64,000 nt of DNA from Paracoccus sp. IB05 (GTDB taxonomy: Bacteria; Pseudomonadota; Alphaproteobacteria; Rhodobacterales; Rhodobacteraceae), in NCBI RefSeq assembly GCF_016405985.1, contig NZ_JAEFCF010000020.1, forward strand, positions 26,438-90,437. The letters run 5' to 3'. Positions 20,324 through 29,348 of the stretch are shown in pieces. Below the pieces are notes generated by a model. That model saw only the letters and a list, made by a program, of their open reading frames with translations, searched no databases and was not told where the DNA came from. Numbering within the stretch: the first letter of the stretch is position 1; every line of letters begins with the position of its first letter. A program made the position numbers and the translations under genes.

Positions 20324-20928
20324 TTCGGTGCCTCCGCTTTCTGGTCGCCCGGAAGGATATATTCCGCGCCTTCCCAGGGCGACATGAAGTCGAACTGGCG
20401 ATATTCCTGCACCAGCTTCACCGGCTCATAGACGACGCGCTTCTGCACTTCGTCATAGCGCACTTCGACATAGCCGGTGGTGGGGAAGTCCTTGCGCAGC
20501 GGATGGCCACGGAAACCGTAATCGGTGAGGATGCGGCGCAGGTCGGGATGGCCCTGGAAGATGATCCCGAACATGTCGAAGGTCTCGCGCTCGAACCAGT
20601 TGGCACCTGGATGCAGGCTCGTGAGCGAGGGGATCATTTCCTCTTCGCGCAGCGCGACTTTCACGCGGATGCGCTGGTTCCGATACATCGACAGGAAATG
20701 GTAGACGACATCGAACCGCGCCGGGCGTTCCGGATAATCGACCGCCGTGATGTCGATCAGCGTCGAAAAGCGACAGGTCGCCTCGTCCCGCAGATATTCA
20801 ATCAGCGCAAGAAGATGCGCCGGCGTCGCCAGCAGCGTCAGCTCGCCATGGGCCACGGAATGCGACAGCACCGCGTCGGGCTGGCGCAGGGCGATGGTGG
20901 CTCCGAGTTCGTTCAGCGCGTCAGACAT
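20320..20928 (-). CDS. nuoC: NADH-quinone oxidoreductase subunit C
   Basis: NuoC (30-kDa subunit) is a scaffold of the peripheral arm. The 202-residue protein contains the family signature [20 protein letters not shown], followed by [14 protein letters not shown]. The ATG at 20926-20928 is preceded by GAGGTG with a 6-nt spacer, so it is preferred over a GTG nine bases earlier that overlaps the nuoB stop. Length is normal for Rhodobacterales. Confidence 0.96.
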   Translation of the reverse strand: MSDALNELGATIALRQPDAVLSHSVAHGELTLLATPAHLLALIEYLRDEATCRFSTLIDITAVDYPERPARFDVVYHFLSMYRNQRIRVKVALREEEMIPSLTSLHPGANWFERETFDMFGIIFQGHPDLRRILTDYGFRGHPLRKDFPTTGYVEVRYDEVQKRVVYEPVKLVQEYRQFDFMSPWEGAEYILPGDQKAEAPK

Positions 20929-20933
20929 CCTGT

Positions 20934-21482
20934 TCACCTCACCAGAGTGCCGGTGCGGCGGATCTTCCGCTGCAATTGCAACAAGCCATAAAGCAGCGCC
21001 TCGGCCGTAGGCGGGCAGCCCGGCACATAGACATCGACCGGCACCACACGGTCACAGCCGCGCACCACCGAATAGCTGTAATGGTAATACCCACCACCAT
21101 TGGCGCAGCTGCCCATCGAGACGACATAGCGCGGCTCGGGCATCTGGTCATAGACCTTGCGCAAAGCGGGCGCCATCTTGTTCGTCAGCGTGCCGGCCAC
21201 GATCATCAGATCCGACTGCCGGGGCGAGGCGCGCGGCGCCATGCCAAAGCGTTCCACGTCGTAATGCGGCATCGACATCTGGATCATCTCGACCGCGCAG
21301 CAGGCCAGACCAAAGGTCATCCAGTGCAAAGATCCGATCCGGGCCCAGTTGATCACATCCTCGGTCGAGGTCAGCAGGAAGCCTTTATCCTGCAGATCGC
21401 GCGAGAAGGCCGCGACATCGCCGTCGCGGTCCAGCCCCACCGTGTTGGCTCCCGTCTGCACTTTACCCGGCATCACTCCCAT
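20934..21482 (-). CDS. nuoB: NADH-quinone oxidoreductase subunit B
   Basis: NuoB holds cluster N2, the last electron donor to quinone. The 182-residue product has the tandem cysteines in [10 protein letters not shown] (61-62) and two further ligands in GSCANGGG and [12 protein letters not shown], all required for N2. The ATG at 21480-21482 has AAGGGAG 5 nt upstream and is chosen; another ATG at 21471-21473 overlaps the nuoA stop as TGATG and is a reasonable alternative. Either way nuoA and nuoB are coupled. Confidence 0.96.
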   Translation of the reverse strand: MGVMPGKVQTGANTVGLDRDGDVAAFSRDLQDKGFLLTSTEDVINWARIGSLHWMTFGLACCAVEMIQMSMPHYDVERFGMAPRASPRQSDLMIVAGTLTNKMAPALRKVYDQMPEPRYVVSMGSCANGGGYYHYSYSVVRGCDRVVPVDVYVPGCPPTAEALLYGLLQLQRKIRRTGTLVR

Positions 21483-21838
21483 TCGAGAGCTCCCTTCTTC
21501 CATTCATAGGCGAAGCCGATGGTCAGCACGCCAAGGAACACCATCATCGACCAGAACGCGGTCATCGAGATCTCGCTGAACGCAAGCGCCCAGGGGAAGA
21601 GGAAGGCGACCTCAAGGTCAAAGATGATGAACAGGATCGAGACCAGATAGAACCGGACATCGAATTTCATCCTGGCGTCATCGAATGCGTTAAACCCGCA
21701 TTCATAGGCCGAGACCTTTTCAGGGTCCGGGTTCCGGATTGCGATCACCGCAGCAGCGAGGATCAGGACGAGGCCAAGCCCCACCGCGATCACGAGCAGA
21801 ATGACAATCGGAAGATACTCTCGGAGAAGCGTGTCCAC
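21473..21838 (-). CDS. nuoA: NADH-quinone oxidoreductase subunit A, first gene of the nuo operon
   Basis: This 121-residue membrane subunit has three helices. The conserved loop between the first two, [21 protein letters not shown] in part, contains the YECG cysteine, and [12 protein letters not shown] follows; both are diagnostic. The start codon is GTG (21836-21838), supported by AAGGAG seven bases upstream. It is the promoter-proximal gene of an approximately 20-kb unidirectional cluster. Confidence 0.96.
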   Translation of the reverse strand: MDTLLREYLPIVILLVIAVGLGLVLILAAAVIAIRNPDPEKVSAYECGFNAFDDARMKFDVRFYLVSILFIIFDLEVAFLFPWALAFSEISMTAFWSMMVFLGVLTIGFAYEWKKGALEWE

Positions 21839-22211
21839 GAGATGCTCCTTCAGCTGGCGTCAGCGAGCCTGCGGACCCTTTTTCGACCCGCTTGCACTCA
21901 TTGGTTCGCTTTACCCCTGCCCCCGCCCGGGGTCAACCGAGGGAGAGGGGTTTTCCCACCCTTCCGAAGGGGGATCACCCTTGTTTTGCTGCGTTGCATG
22001 CGACCGCATCCTAAAAAGAATTTATGCCGGTGCTGCATCGCGGCACAGTTGCTGACCCCGGCGTCAGAAAGTCGCAGGCAAAGGAATCACGAAAGCGATT
22101 AGCTCCTGTATTCCCATGAAAAACAGTAAGAAATTATCCGCTGCCATTCCTGACCTTGACCGGAGCGCCCCGGTCGCATTGGTTCATCCCGATCAACAGC
22201 GGAGCATCGCA
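21839..22211 (-). promoter_or_regulatory. Intergenic region carrying the nuo operon promoter
   Basis: This 373-bp stretch separates nuoA from a divergently transcribed gene. Next to nuoA is its ribosome site AAGGAG (21846-21851). On the minus strand an AT-rich block around 22009-22026 (CATAAATTCTTTTTAGG) is the best candidate for a -10 region; no convincing -35 box is seen. No gene is evident. A frame entering from 22116 on the plus strand is only an upstream extension of the next gene. Confidence 0.45.
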
Positions 22212-22676
22212 ATGCCTTCCCCTCTCCGGAACCGCCCCCTGCCGGTACGTCGCGCAGCCCCCTTCATCGCCCTGCTGGCGGGCTTTGCCCTCAGCCTCTC
22301 GCCAGCCCTCGCCCAAGGGATTTGCGGGATCAGCATCCGGGCGCTGCAAGAGAGCCTCCTGCGCTTTGGCGAGAACTATCCGATTGCCCCCGACATCGAT
22401 TGCGAGACCCCGGCCAGGCTGCCCGCGCATCGGCTGATGTGCGACAGCCTCTATGAGGATGAGCAGGAGCTCTGGCTGATGGGCAATCTCGATGACGCGG
22501 CCTGGGTCTATGCGCTGGAAAACGCGACCGGCACCGAGACAGATCACAGCAATCCACCGCGCGACGAGACCTTTATCGCCGACCGCGATGCCTGCACCAC
22601 CGAGACCTGCCTGTGCGAGGTGCTGATCGGGCACACCAATGACTCACTTGGCGGCGAAAGCCCCTACCCGCAATAA
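22212..22676 (+). CDS. Exported cysteine-rich protein of unknown function
   Basis: The product is 154 residues. The ATG at 22212 is chosen because it follows CGGAG at a suitable distance and opens a signal peptide (AAPFIALLAGFALSLSPALAQ). An upstream in-frame ATG at 22116 adds 32 residues without signal features. The mature part contains about eight cysteines, several in close pairs (GICGISIRA, ACTTETCLCEV), pointing to disulfides in the periplasm. It is divergent from nuoA. No family recognised. Confidence 0.72.
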   Translation: MPSPLRNRPLPVRRAAPFIALLAGFALSLSPALAQGICGISIRALQESLLRFGENYPIAPDIDCETPARLPAHRLMCDSLYEDEQELWLMGNLDDAAWVYALENATGTETDHSNPPRDETFIADRDACTTETCLCEVLIGHTNDSLGGESPYPQ

Positions 22677-22874
22677 AGCCAGTGCCGCGGGTTACTTGAG
22701 CCTGTTTTTACGTCGGGGAACTGGCGTGACAAATCTGGCGTCGAATATCTGGCCCGGATCTTTGGCGCCTTGGGCCCGCACGTGCCATCCGCAACCGGAG
22801 CGGATCATCCCAAGGGCCAGTCAGGGGTCAAAGCCCCTGCGGACCAGAGCAAGGCCCCGGGATACGGGCAGCGC

Positions 22875-24107
22875 TCATTCGATCACCGGCGCTTCGCCTG
22901 CGTCGAAATGTTCGGCCTGGCCGGTGATCAGCACCTCTTCCCGGATGATGCGGGCGATCAGATCCGCGTCCTCCACCGAAAAGGTCAGTGGCAGCCGCAT
23001 ATCCGCAAGGCCGGCGAGGATGCGGTCGGTCTTCGGGCAATGCTGTTCGCCGGCATAGCGCCAATGCGGATAGCGCGAGGTGAAGGCGACCGGCTCTTCG
23101 ACCCCGAACCATTTCAGCTCCACCCCCCGCGCGATGCAGCGCGACAGGAGCATCCCGATCCGCGCGGCCTCCCAGTCGGGCAGCGCGAACTGGAAGGACG
23201 ATCCGACATGGCGCTCGGCCACGGGGCGCCGGATCAGTCTGAGGCCGGGCGTATCGGCGAGGCCCTGCTCCATCGTCTCGTAAAGCGCGGTCCAGCGGGC
23301 GCGGCGTTCCGCCAGCAGCCCGACCTGGGGCCGCAGGATCGCCGCGCGCAGATTGTCCATCCGCCCCGAGACATTCGGGATATCAAGCCTGATGTCCCTG
23401 AACGCTTCGGGCCCGGGCGCGGCGCGGTGCCGGGCATAGAGCATGTAACTGCCTGAGAGCAGGATCATTTTTGCAGCGATATCCGCATCATCCGTGATCA
23501 GGAGCCCGCCTTCGCCAGAATTCATATGCTTATAGGTCTGGGTCGAATAGCAGCCGATCAGCCCATGCCGCCCCGAGGCGACCCCGTTCCATTCCGCCCC
23601 CATCGTATGGGCGCAATCCTCGATCACGATCAGGCCAAGCGTGCCACAAAGCGCCATCAGCGCCTCCATATCGCAGCTATGGCCGCGCATATGCGACAAA
23701 AGCAGGATCCGCGCGCCGGTTGCCCGGGCTTTCGCCGCCAGATCGTCGAAATCCAGCACCAGGTCTTCGGTGATCTCGACAAAGACCGGATGCCCGCCGG
23801 CGGCCTGGATCGCGCCCGGCACCGGGGCGAGTGTGAAAGCATTGGTCAGAACCGCCTCGCCATGTTCCAGCCCCACGGCCCGGAGCGCGCAGCCCATCGC
23901 ATAGCCGCCGGAGGCCACGCCGAGACAATAGCGCGCCCCGGTGAAAGCCGCGAATTCTTCCTCAAGCAGCGCGGCTTCGGCGGTCTCGTCGCCTTGCGTA
24001 TTGTAGCGATGCAGCCGTCCGTGGCGCAAAACCGCCAGCGCCGCCGCGATCCCTGCCTCCGGGATCGGCTCTTGCTGGGTGAAACTGCCGCTGAACCGCT
24101 CGCTCAT
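22875..24107 (-). CDS. DegT/DnrJ/EryC1/StrS-family PLP aminotransferase
   Basis: The product is 410 residues. It has the family layout: the glycine-rich cofactor region GVASGGYAMGCALRAVGL, the Asp-containing EDCAHTMGAEWNG, and the Schiff-base lysine in TQTYKHMNSGEGG (about residue 191). Members transfer amino groups to keto-sugars or make C-N scaffold changes in antibiotic and polysaccharide pathways. No sugar-nucleotide genes lie nearby, so the substrate is unknown. Its ATG overlaps the stop of the upstream MFS gene by 4 bp, suggesting the two act together, for example synthesis and export of one compound. Confidence 0.88.
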   Translation of the reverse strand: MSERFSGSFTQQEPIPEAGIAAALAVLRHGRLHRYNTQGDETAEAALLEEEFAAFTGARYCLGVASGGYAMGCALRAVGLEHGEAVLTNAFTLAPVPGAIQAAGGHPVFVEITEDLVLDFDDLAAKARATGARILLLSHMRGHSCDMEALMALCGTLGLIVIEDCAHTMGAEWNGVASGRHGLIGCYSTQTYKHMNSGEGGLLITDDADIAAKMILLSGSYMLYARHRAAPGPEAFRDIRLDIPNVSGRMDNLRAAILRPQVGLLAERRARWTALYETMEQGLADTPGLRLIRRPVAERHVGSSFQFALPDWEAARIGMLLSRCIARGVELKWFGVEEPVAFTSRYPHWRYAGEQHCPKTDRILAGLADMRLPLTFSVEDADLIARIIREEVLITGQAEHFDAGEAPVIE

Positions 24108-25420
24108 TTATCTGCTGCCTCTGCTGTGTTGCGCCCCGTCGCGCTCCGCCCCGTCGTCCCTGTCAGCCATATGAACAGCACAAGCGCAAGCGCGAGGCAG
24201 GCCCCTGCCACCCAATAGGCCACATCCGGCGATTGCCATTCGCGGCCCTCGGCCATGAAATGCCCGAAGATCTGCGAGAAGAAAACCGTGCCGAACAGCA
24301 TCGCGATATTGGTGATGGCGGAAATACCGCCCTGCAGCTCGCCCTGTGCGTTTTCGGGCACCTGGCGGGACATGATCGCCATAATCATCGGATGCACCAG
24401 GCCCTCGGGCCCGTGGACGAACATCAAAAAGACCACCACGCCCAGCCCGCCGGCAAGCCCGTAGCCTGTGGCCGCGATGCTGGCGCAGACGAGGCCGATC
24501 AGTGCGGTGCGATGCTCGCCAAACCGGCGCACGAAGACCCCGGTCAGCCCGCCCTGGAACCCCGCCATCACCAGGCCGAACACGGCCAGCGTCAGCCCGA
24601 CCATGCCCTCGGACCAGCCGAATTTCGCCATGCCCCAGAAGGTCCAGATTGCCGGATAGACCGAGGAGGCGAAGAAGAAGACGAACAGCACCACGCAGAG
24701 CGGCACCGCCCCCGGATAGGTGCGAAACACCCGGAAGGCGCCAAAGGGATTGGCGCGCGCCAGCTCGAACCGGCGGCGTTTTGCGGGGCTGAGGCTTTCA
24801 GGCAGCACGAACCAGCCATAGGTGAAGTTCAGGAACGAGACGCAGGCGGCGACGATAAAGGGAATGCGGGTGCCGATCTCGCCCAGCAGGCCGCCGATCG
24901 CAGGCCCGATCACAAAGCCCACGCCAAAGGCCGCGCCCATCAGCCCGAAGGCGCGGGCGCGGTCTTCGGGCGCGGTCACATCGGCGATATAGGCATTGGC
25001 GATGACCCAGCTCGAACCGCAGACCCCGGCGAGCACGCGCCCGACAAACAGCCAGAACAGCGTCGGCGCCCAGGCCGAAAGCAGGAAATCCGCCCCCAGA
25101 CCGAACACCGCCAGCAACAGAAGCGGCCTGCGGCCAAAGCGGTCGGACAGGTTCCCCGCCAGCGGCGAGCAGATGAATTGCGAGACCGCAAAGGCCGCAA
25201 ACATCCAGCCCCCGATCTCTGACGCGCGGTCAAGCCCGACATGGCCCACCTCTTCGATCAGCCGCGGCAGAACCGGCATGATGATGCCAAAGCCCATCAT
25301 ATCCAGAAAAACCGTGATCAGAACAAAGGTGACCGCATGTTTCGATGCGGGTCCGGGCAAAGGCTGCGAGGATGGGGAGGGCGCAGGTTCGGCGGCAAAA
25401 TTCTGGCTGTCGGCGGGCAT
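24104..25420 (-). CDS. MFS transporter, TetA-like
   Basis: The product is 438 residues with twelve predicted membrane helices. It has the MFS loop 2-3 motif [15 protein letters not shown] and the early motif [20 protein letters not shown] typical of the TetA/drug:H+ antiporter-1 group. The N-terminal 25 residues are Pro/Ser-rich and soluble. Similarity to TetA does not by itself mean tetracycline resistance, since the group includes many efflux and metabolite carriers. It is co-transcribed with the aminotransferase downstream (4-bp overlap). Confidence 0.88.
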   Translation of the reverse strand: MPADSQNFAAEPAPSPSSQPLPGPASKHAVTFVLITVFLDMMGFGIIMPVLPRLIEEVGHVGLDRASEIGGWMFAAFAVSQFICSPLAGNLSDRFGRRPLLLLAVFGLGADFLLSAWAPTLFWLFVGRVLAGVCGSSWVIANAYIADVTAPEDRARAFGLMGAAFGVGFVIGPAIGGLLGEIGTRIPFIVAACVSFLNFTYGWFVLPESLSPAKRRRFELARANPFGAFRVFRTYPGAVPLCVVLFVFFFASSVYPAIWTFWGMAKFGWSEGMVGLTLAVFGLVMAGFQGGLTGVFVRRFGEHRTALIGLVCASIAATGYGLAGGLGVVVFLMFVHGPEGLVHPMIMAIMSRQVPENAQGELQGGISAITNIAMLFGTVFFSQIFGHFMAEGREWQSPDVAYWVAGACLALALVLFIWLTGTTGRSATGRNTAEAADK

Positions 25421-25589
25421 ATCACACCAGGGCGAGAGAGGGCGCCGGAAACGGCCAGGCGCAGGCGCCAGACCCTGCCCCCGTGCCTCTGCTTTGTCAA
25501 ATCACCGCAAGATGACGGTTTTCGTCATTGGACCCGGGCCTGCCCGCCATGCGAGATTTGCGGGCAGAATACAGGAGAGGTTTTCCCCG

Positions 25590-25991
25590 ATGCGCTTTGC
25601 CCGTTTCCGCCCCTTCCGCCCCGCGCTCCGCCATCGCGGCTTTCCCCGCCTCCTCGCCCTCGCCGCAGCGTCTTCGCTGGTGCTGGGCTTTGCCGTGCCG
25701 GTCAAGGCCGACCTGGTGATCCAGGGCCGCGCCGCCCAGGCGCTGCATTGCGCCGCGCTCCTGTTCATCGCCTCGGAGGAGCTTTATCAGGCCGGCTATA
25801 TCACCCGCGCCGATTACAGCGGGGCACAGGCCGCCTCGGTCCGGATGCTCGATTATGTCCCAGGCACCAGGGATCAGAAAGTCCAGGCCATGGGCCAGCG
25901 GTTCGAGAAACTGCTCAGCCGCAAGAGCCTGCCGCAGCTCATGACGGAATTCGACGAAACCGCGCCCTGGTGCGGCAAGACCTTCCTCTGA
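25590..25991 (+). CDS. Exported small protein of unknown function
   Basis: The product is 133 residues. The ATG at 25590 lies 9 nt after GGAGAGG and gives a signal peptide with a long basic n-region (MRFARFRPFRPALRHRGF) and the core LLALAAASSLVLGFAVPVKA. The mature helical domain (AAQALHCAALLFIASEELYQ, ending APWCGKTFL) has two cysteines. Open frames extend upstream but lack a start with a ribosome site. It is divergent from the MFS gene; a role is not recognised. Confidence 0.75.
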   Translation: MRFARFRPFRPALRHRGFPRLLALAAASSLVLGFAVPVKADLVIQGRAAQALHCAALLFIASEELYQAGYITRADYSGAQAASVRMLDYVPGTRDQKVQAMGQRFEKLLSRKSLPQLMTEFDETAPWCGKTFL

Positions 25992-26154
25992 CCAGCCGCT
26001 CATATCCCTGAACCCGCCTCTCGCGGCCCGATCCATTGCGGCTCCGGCTTTCGCGCCGCGCTTTTCATCTGTCCTTAAACATCCCGGGGGGAGCGCGGCC
26101 CTGGCCGCGGGGGGGGCGGAGCTGGCCCCCCTCACCTTCCCGGGTTCTGCCTGG

Positions 26155-28398
26155 TCAGGCCGGCTGTGTCGCCAGCCAGGCCATCAGCCGCGGCCGGATC
26201 GTTTCCTCCCCCGCCGCACGCCCCGCCTCGATCACCGCCCGCACCTCGCCCAGATCGACACTGCGGATCAGCGCCTTGACCGGCCCGACCGAGGCCGGCC
26301 GCATCGACAGCGACCGGAATCCAAGCGCCGCCAGCACCAGCGCCTCGACCGGCCGCCCGGCATCCTCGCCGCAAAACGACAAGGGTGTCGCGGTCTCGGC
26401 GCAGCGCGCGATGATCTGCTCGAGGAAGGTCAGGAAACTGACATTCAGCGTGTCATAGCGTTTGCGCACCCGTTCATTCTCGCGATCTGCCGCAAAGAAG
26501 AACTGTTTCAGGTCATTGCCCCCGACCGAGACAAAATCCACCTGTTCAAAAAACGCCTTCGGCGCGAAGACCAGCGAGGGCGTCTCGCACATCGCCCCGA
26601 TCTCAAGCGTCTCCGGCACGGGATGGCCCAGCGATTTCTCACGGTGGATCTCGCGCAGGGCCTGGGCGCGCGCCTGCATGAACTCGCCATATTCCGCGAC
26701 GAAGGGGAACATCACGGTCAGGGGCCGCCCCGCTGCCGCCCGGATCAGCGCCTGCATCTGCATGCGCAAAACCCCCGGCTTATCCAGCCCCACCCGGATC
26801 GCGCGCCAGCCCATCGCGGGATTGGGCTCGTCATTCGGCTTCATATAGGGCAGCACCTTGTCCGACCCGATATCCAGCGTCCTGAAGGCGACCCGCCGCC
26901 CGCCGGCCGCCTCCAGCACCCGGGTGTAAAGCGAGGCGAGCTCGGCCCGTTTCGGCATCTTATTGCGGATCAGGAACTGCAATTCGGTGCGGAACAGCCC
27001 GACCCCTTCGGCGCCCGATCCTTCAAGGCTCGGCAGATCCGCCATCAGCCCGGCATTCATCAGCAACGAGATCACCGCGCCGCATTTCGCCTGGGCCGGC
27101 AGGCCTTTCAGCGAGGCATAGCGTTTCTGGGCTTCGGCCTGCATAGCGATCTTGTCCCGGAAGGCGCGCGAAACGGTTTCATCGGGCCGAAGATGCACGA
27201 TACCCTGATCACCATCCACCAGGATATTATCACCATTAAGTGCCTCGGCGCTGATCCTTTCGGCATGGATCACCAGCGGGATCGACAGCGCGCGCGCGAC
27301 AATCGCGGCATGAGAGCCGACCGAGCCTTCCTCCAGCACCACGCCTTTCAGCCGGCGGCCATATTCCAGCAGTTCCGCCGGGCCGATATTGCGGGCAATC
27401 AGGATCGGGTTTTCCGGCATCGCCGCCCCGGTATCGGCGCCCTGGCCGGTCAGGATCCTGAGGAGCCGGTTCGACAGATCGTCAAGATCCTGCAAGCGTT
27501 CGCGCAGATAGGCATCCGGCACCTGTTCCAGCCGCGCCCGCGCCGCCGATTGTTCTTTTTCGACCGCCGCCTCGGCCGAAAGGCCCAGGGTGATGTCTTC
27601 CTCCATCCGCTTCAGCCAGCCGCGCGAATGAGCGAACATGCGATAGGCTTCCAGAACCTGCTTCTGGTCCTTGTCAAGCTGCTCGGCCTCCAGCAGATCA
27701 TCGATCGAAATCCGGAGCCGCCCCACCGCATCGCGGATCCGGTCGATTTCCAGCAAAGGATCATCGGCGACCGGGTTGGTCACCACCACCCGCGGCTCAT
27801 GCAGCCAGACCTTGCCCTCGGAGGCGCCCTCCTGGCCGGAGGTGCCGCGAAACATCAGCGACTGGCGGTGGATCGGGCGCCCGCCGCCATCATCGCCGGC
27901 AAAGGCGCCCAGTTCCGTCATCTCGGCCAGCACCATGGCCACCACTTCCAGCGCATCCAGCTCGTCTTCGGAGAACACCCGCGCCTCTTTCGACTGCACG
28001 ACCAGCACGCCCAGCTTCTCGCCCACCCGCTGCAACGGCACACCGAGGAAAGACGAGAAGATCTCCTCGCCGGTCTCGGGCATGAAACGGAATCCCTTTT
28101 CCGAAGGCGCATCGGCGGTGTTCACCGGCAGGCCTGTGCGCGCCACACGCCCCACCAGCCCCTCGCCGAGCCGCATCCGCGTCTTGTGGACCGCGGATTT
28201 CTTCAGCCCTTCGGTGGCGAAGAGCTCAAGCGTTTCCTCATCGCGGAACAGATAGATCGAACAGACCTCGGTCGCCATGGAATCGGCGATCAGATGGGTG
28301 ATGCGATCCAGCCGGTCCTGGCCCTTTCCGGGCATGGCAAGCACATCGCGCAACCGCCGCAGCAGCCTGCGGCTCTCACTCTCGGTCCGTTCGGGCAT
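26155..28398 (-). CDS. ptsP: Phosphoenolpyruvate--protein phosphotransferase of the nitrogen PTS
   Basis: EI-Ntr takes phosphate from PEP and passes it to NPr in a regulatory cascade linked to carbon/nitrogen status and, in alphaproteobacteria, stringent response. The 747 residues show an N-terminal GAF domain (about 1-165), the EI N-terminal and phosphohistidine domain with SHAAIVARAL (His near residue 361), and the PEP-binding barrel ending in SFCGEDAGRPVEAL with the active Cys. GAF plus full EI distinguishes it from sugar-PTS PtsI. In Rhodobacterales it commonly lies next to lysC, as here (lysC begins ~2.2 kb away). Confidence 0.95.
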   Translation of the reverse strand: MPERTESESRRLLRRLRDVLAMPGKGQDRLDRITHLIADSMATEVCSIYLFRDEETLELFATEGLKKSAVHKTRMRLGEGLVGRVARTGLPVNTADAPSEKGFRFMPETGEEIFSSFLGVPLQRVGEKLGVLVVQSKEARVFSEDELDALEVVAMVLAEMTELGAFAGDDGGGRPIHRQSLMFRGTSGQEGASEGKVWLHEPRVVVTNPVADDPLLEIDRIRDAVGRLRISIDDLLEAEQLDKDQKQVLEAYRMFAHSRGWLKRMEEDITLGLSAEAAVEKEQSAARARLEQVPDAYLRERLQDLDDLSNRLLRILTGQGADTGAAMPENPILIARNIGPAELLEYGRRLKGVVLEEGSVGSHAAIVARALSIPLVIHAERISAEALNGDNILVDGDQGIVHLRPDETVSRAFRDKIAMQAEAQKRYASLKGLPAQAKCGAVISLLMNAGLMADLPSLEGSGAEGVGLFRTELQFLIRNKMPKRAELASLYTRVLEAAGGRRVAFRTLDIGSDKVLPYMKPNDEPNPAMGWRAIRVGLDKPGVLRMQMQALIRAAAGRPLTVMFPFVAEYGEFMQARAQALREIHREKSLGHPVPETLEIGAMCETPSLVFAPKAFFEQVDFVSVGGNDLKQFFFAADRENERVRKRYDTLNVSFLTFLEQIIARCAETATPLSFCGEDAGRPVEALVLAALGFRSLSMRPASVGPVKALIRSVDLGEVRAVIEAGRAAGEETIRPRLMAWLATQPA

Positions 28399-28648
28399 GA
28401 TCGGGGCGCGACCTCCGTCGATGAGCTGATCCGGGATCAGTTTCGCCCCTTAGACCACAGCTTCGCGGCAAGGGGAACGGCCCGCTCACGCCGCAATGCG
28501 GCAATCGGATGGACCGCCCTATTGTCGGGCAGTCAGGGACGAGAGACGGCGTAAGCACCACACAGCGAGCGGAGTCACTTTGAGCCCATTGCGGACGGTC
28601 GAGGTAAACCTCAGACTATTGTAGGGACGGGGAGTTGGAGTCGGAAAA

Positions 28649-29242
28649 GTGTCACAACAGGAAGCGCGTGCTACTGCTGCGATAGTCCCTGTTTCCAAGA
28701 AGCGCAGAAAGTTCGCTTACCTGCTACTTGCCTTCACCCTTGCACCTTTTGTGGCGTTCTTGGCTTATCTGGCTGCCGCAGTTTCAGGCTCAGTTGCAGA
28801 GTATGAGATACTGGCGGAAGGCTGGCGGGTAAGCTCCCGTTGGCTTGCCTGCGGTTTGGCGTTTGTGGTGACCTCGATCTGGTTTCTCCTGATTGTGGCG
28901 CAGACGCCCTATCGTACTGGAATCAAATCTTATTTTAAGATGACCGGTTGCGCCGCATTTGGATTTCTTATGTTGCTCGCTTTTTGGGGCGTTACCCTTA
29001 CGTCCGCTCTTCCACGATTGGCTGCTATATGGGCGGAGCCTGGCATCCGGACGGCAACTGTCGAAGGTTTCGCCCGTTATAGCTTCAAAGGCCCGCATCT
29101 CGTGATGCGAACAAGCGCGACCGATGTCGATTTCTATGAAAAAGCAATCGAAGGAAAGAGGCTTCCTGAGATTGGAGATGTCGTCACGCTCTCAGGCAGG
29201 GAAACCGCGTTCGGTTTCCTGTTTGATTATGAGCTTGATTGA
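28649..29242 (+). CDS. Membrane protein of unknown function, atypical composition
   Basis: The product is 197 residues from a GTG at 28649, preceded by GGAG eight bases upstream. It has three hydrophobic segments: about 23-47 (FAYLLLAFTLAPFVAFLAYL), 65-85 (WLACGLAFVVTSIWFLLIVA) and 100-122. A soluble C-terminal domain (from about 130) follows. Codon use is visibly more AT-tolerant than neighbours (tct, ctt, ttt frequent), hinting at acquisition by transfer. It lies between ptsP and lysC on the opposite strand. No family recognised. Confidence 0.7.
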   Translation: MSQQEARATAAIVPVSKKRRKFAYLLLAFTLAPFVAFLAYLAAAVSGSVAEYEILAEGWRVSSRWLACGLAFVVTSIWFLLIVAQTPYRTGIKSYFKMTGCAAFGFLMLLAFWGVTLTSALPRLAAIWAEPGIRTATVEGFARYSFKGPHLVMRTSATDVDFYEKAIEGKRLPEIGDVVTLSGRETAFGFLFDYELD

Positions 29243-29301
29243 CACTGCTCAACGGCCGCTCCGTCCCGCATAGCAGCCAATGAGAGCTAAGCCTCGTAAA
29301 T

Positions 29302-29330
29302 AAAAAACGCCCCGCAGTGGCGGGGCGTTT
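29302..29330 (-). terminator. Rho-independent terminator of lysC
   Basis: The 9-bp perfect stem 29307-29315/29320-29328 (ACGCCCCGC and its complement, extended by two A:T pairs) closes a 4-nt loop. On the minus strand it is followed by a run of six T, 19 bp after the lysC stop. The A/T flanks make it usable in the other direction for the convergent gene too. Confidence 0.9.
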
Positions 29331-29348
29331 CAGGGTAGGAGACCGGGA

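Noticed and set aside
24104..25420. Tetracycline resistance gene tetA
   Set aside because: The MFS group includes many non-tetracycline carriers, no tetR lies next to it, and it pairs with an aminotransferase.
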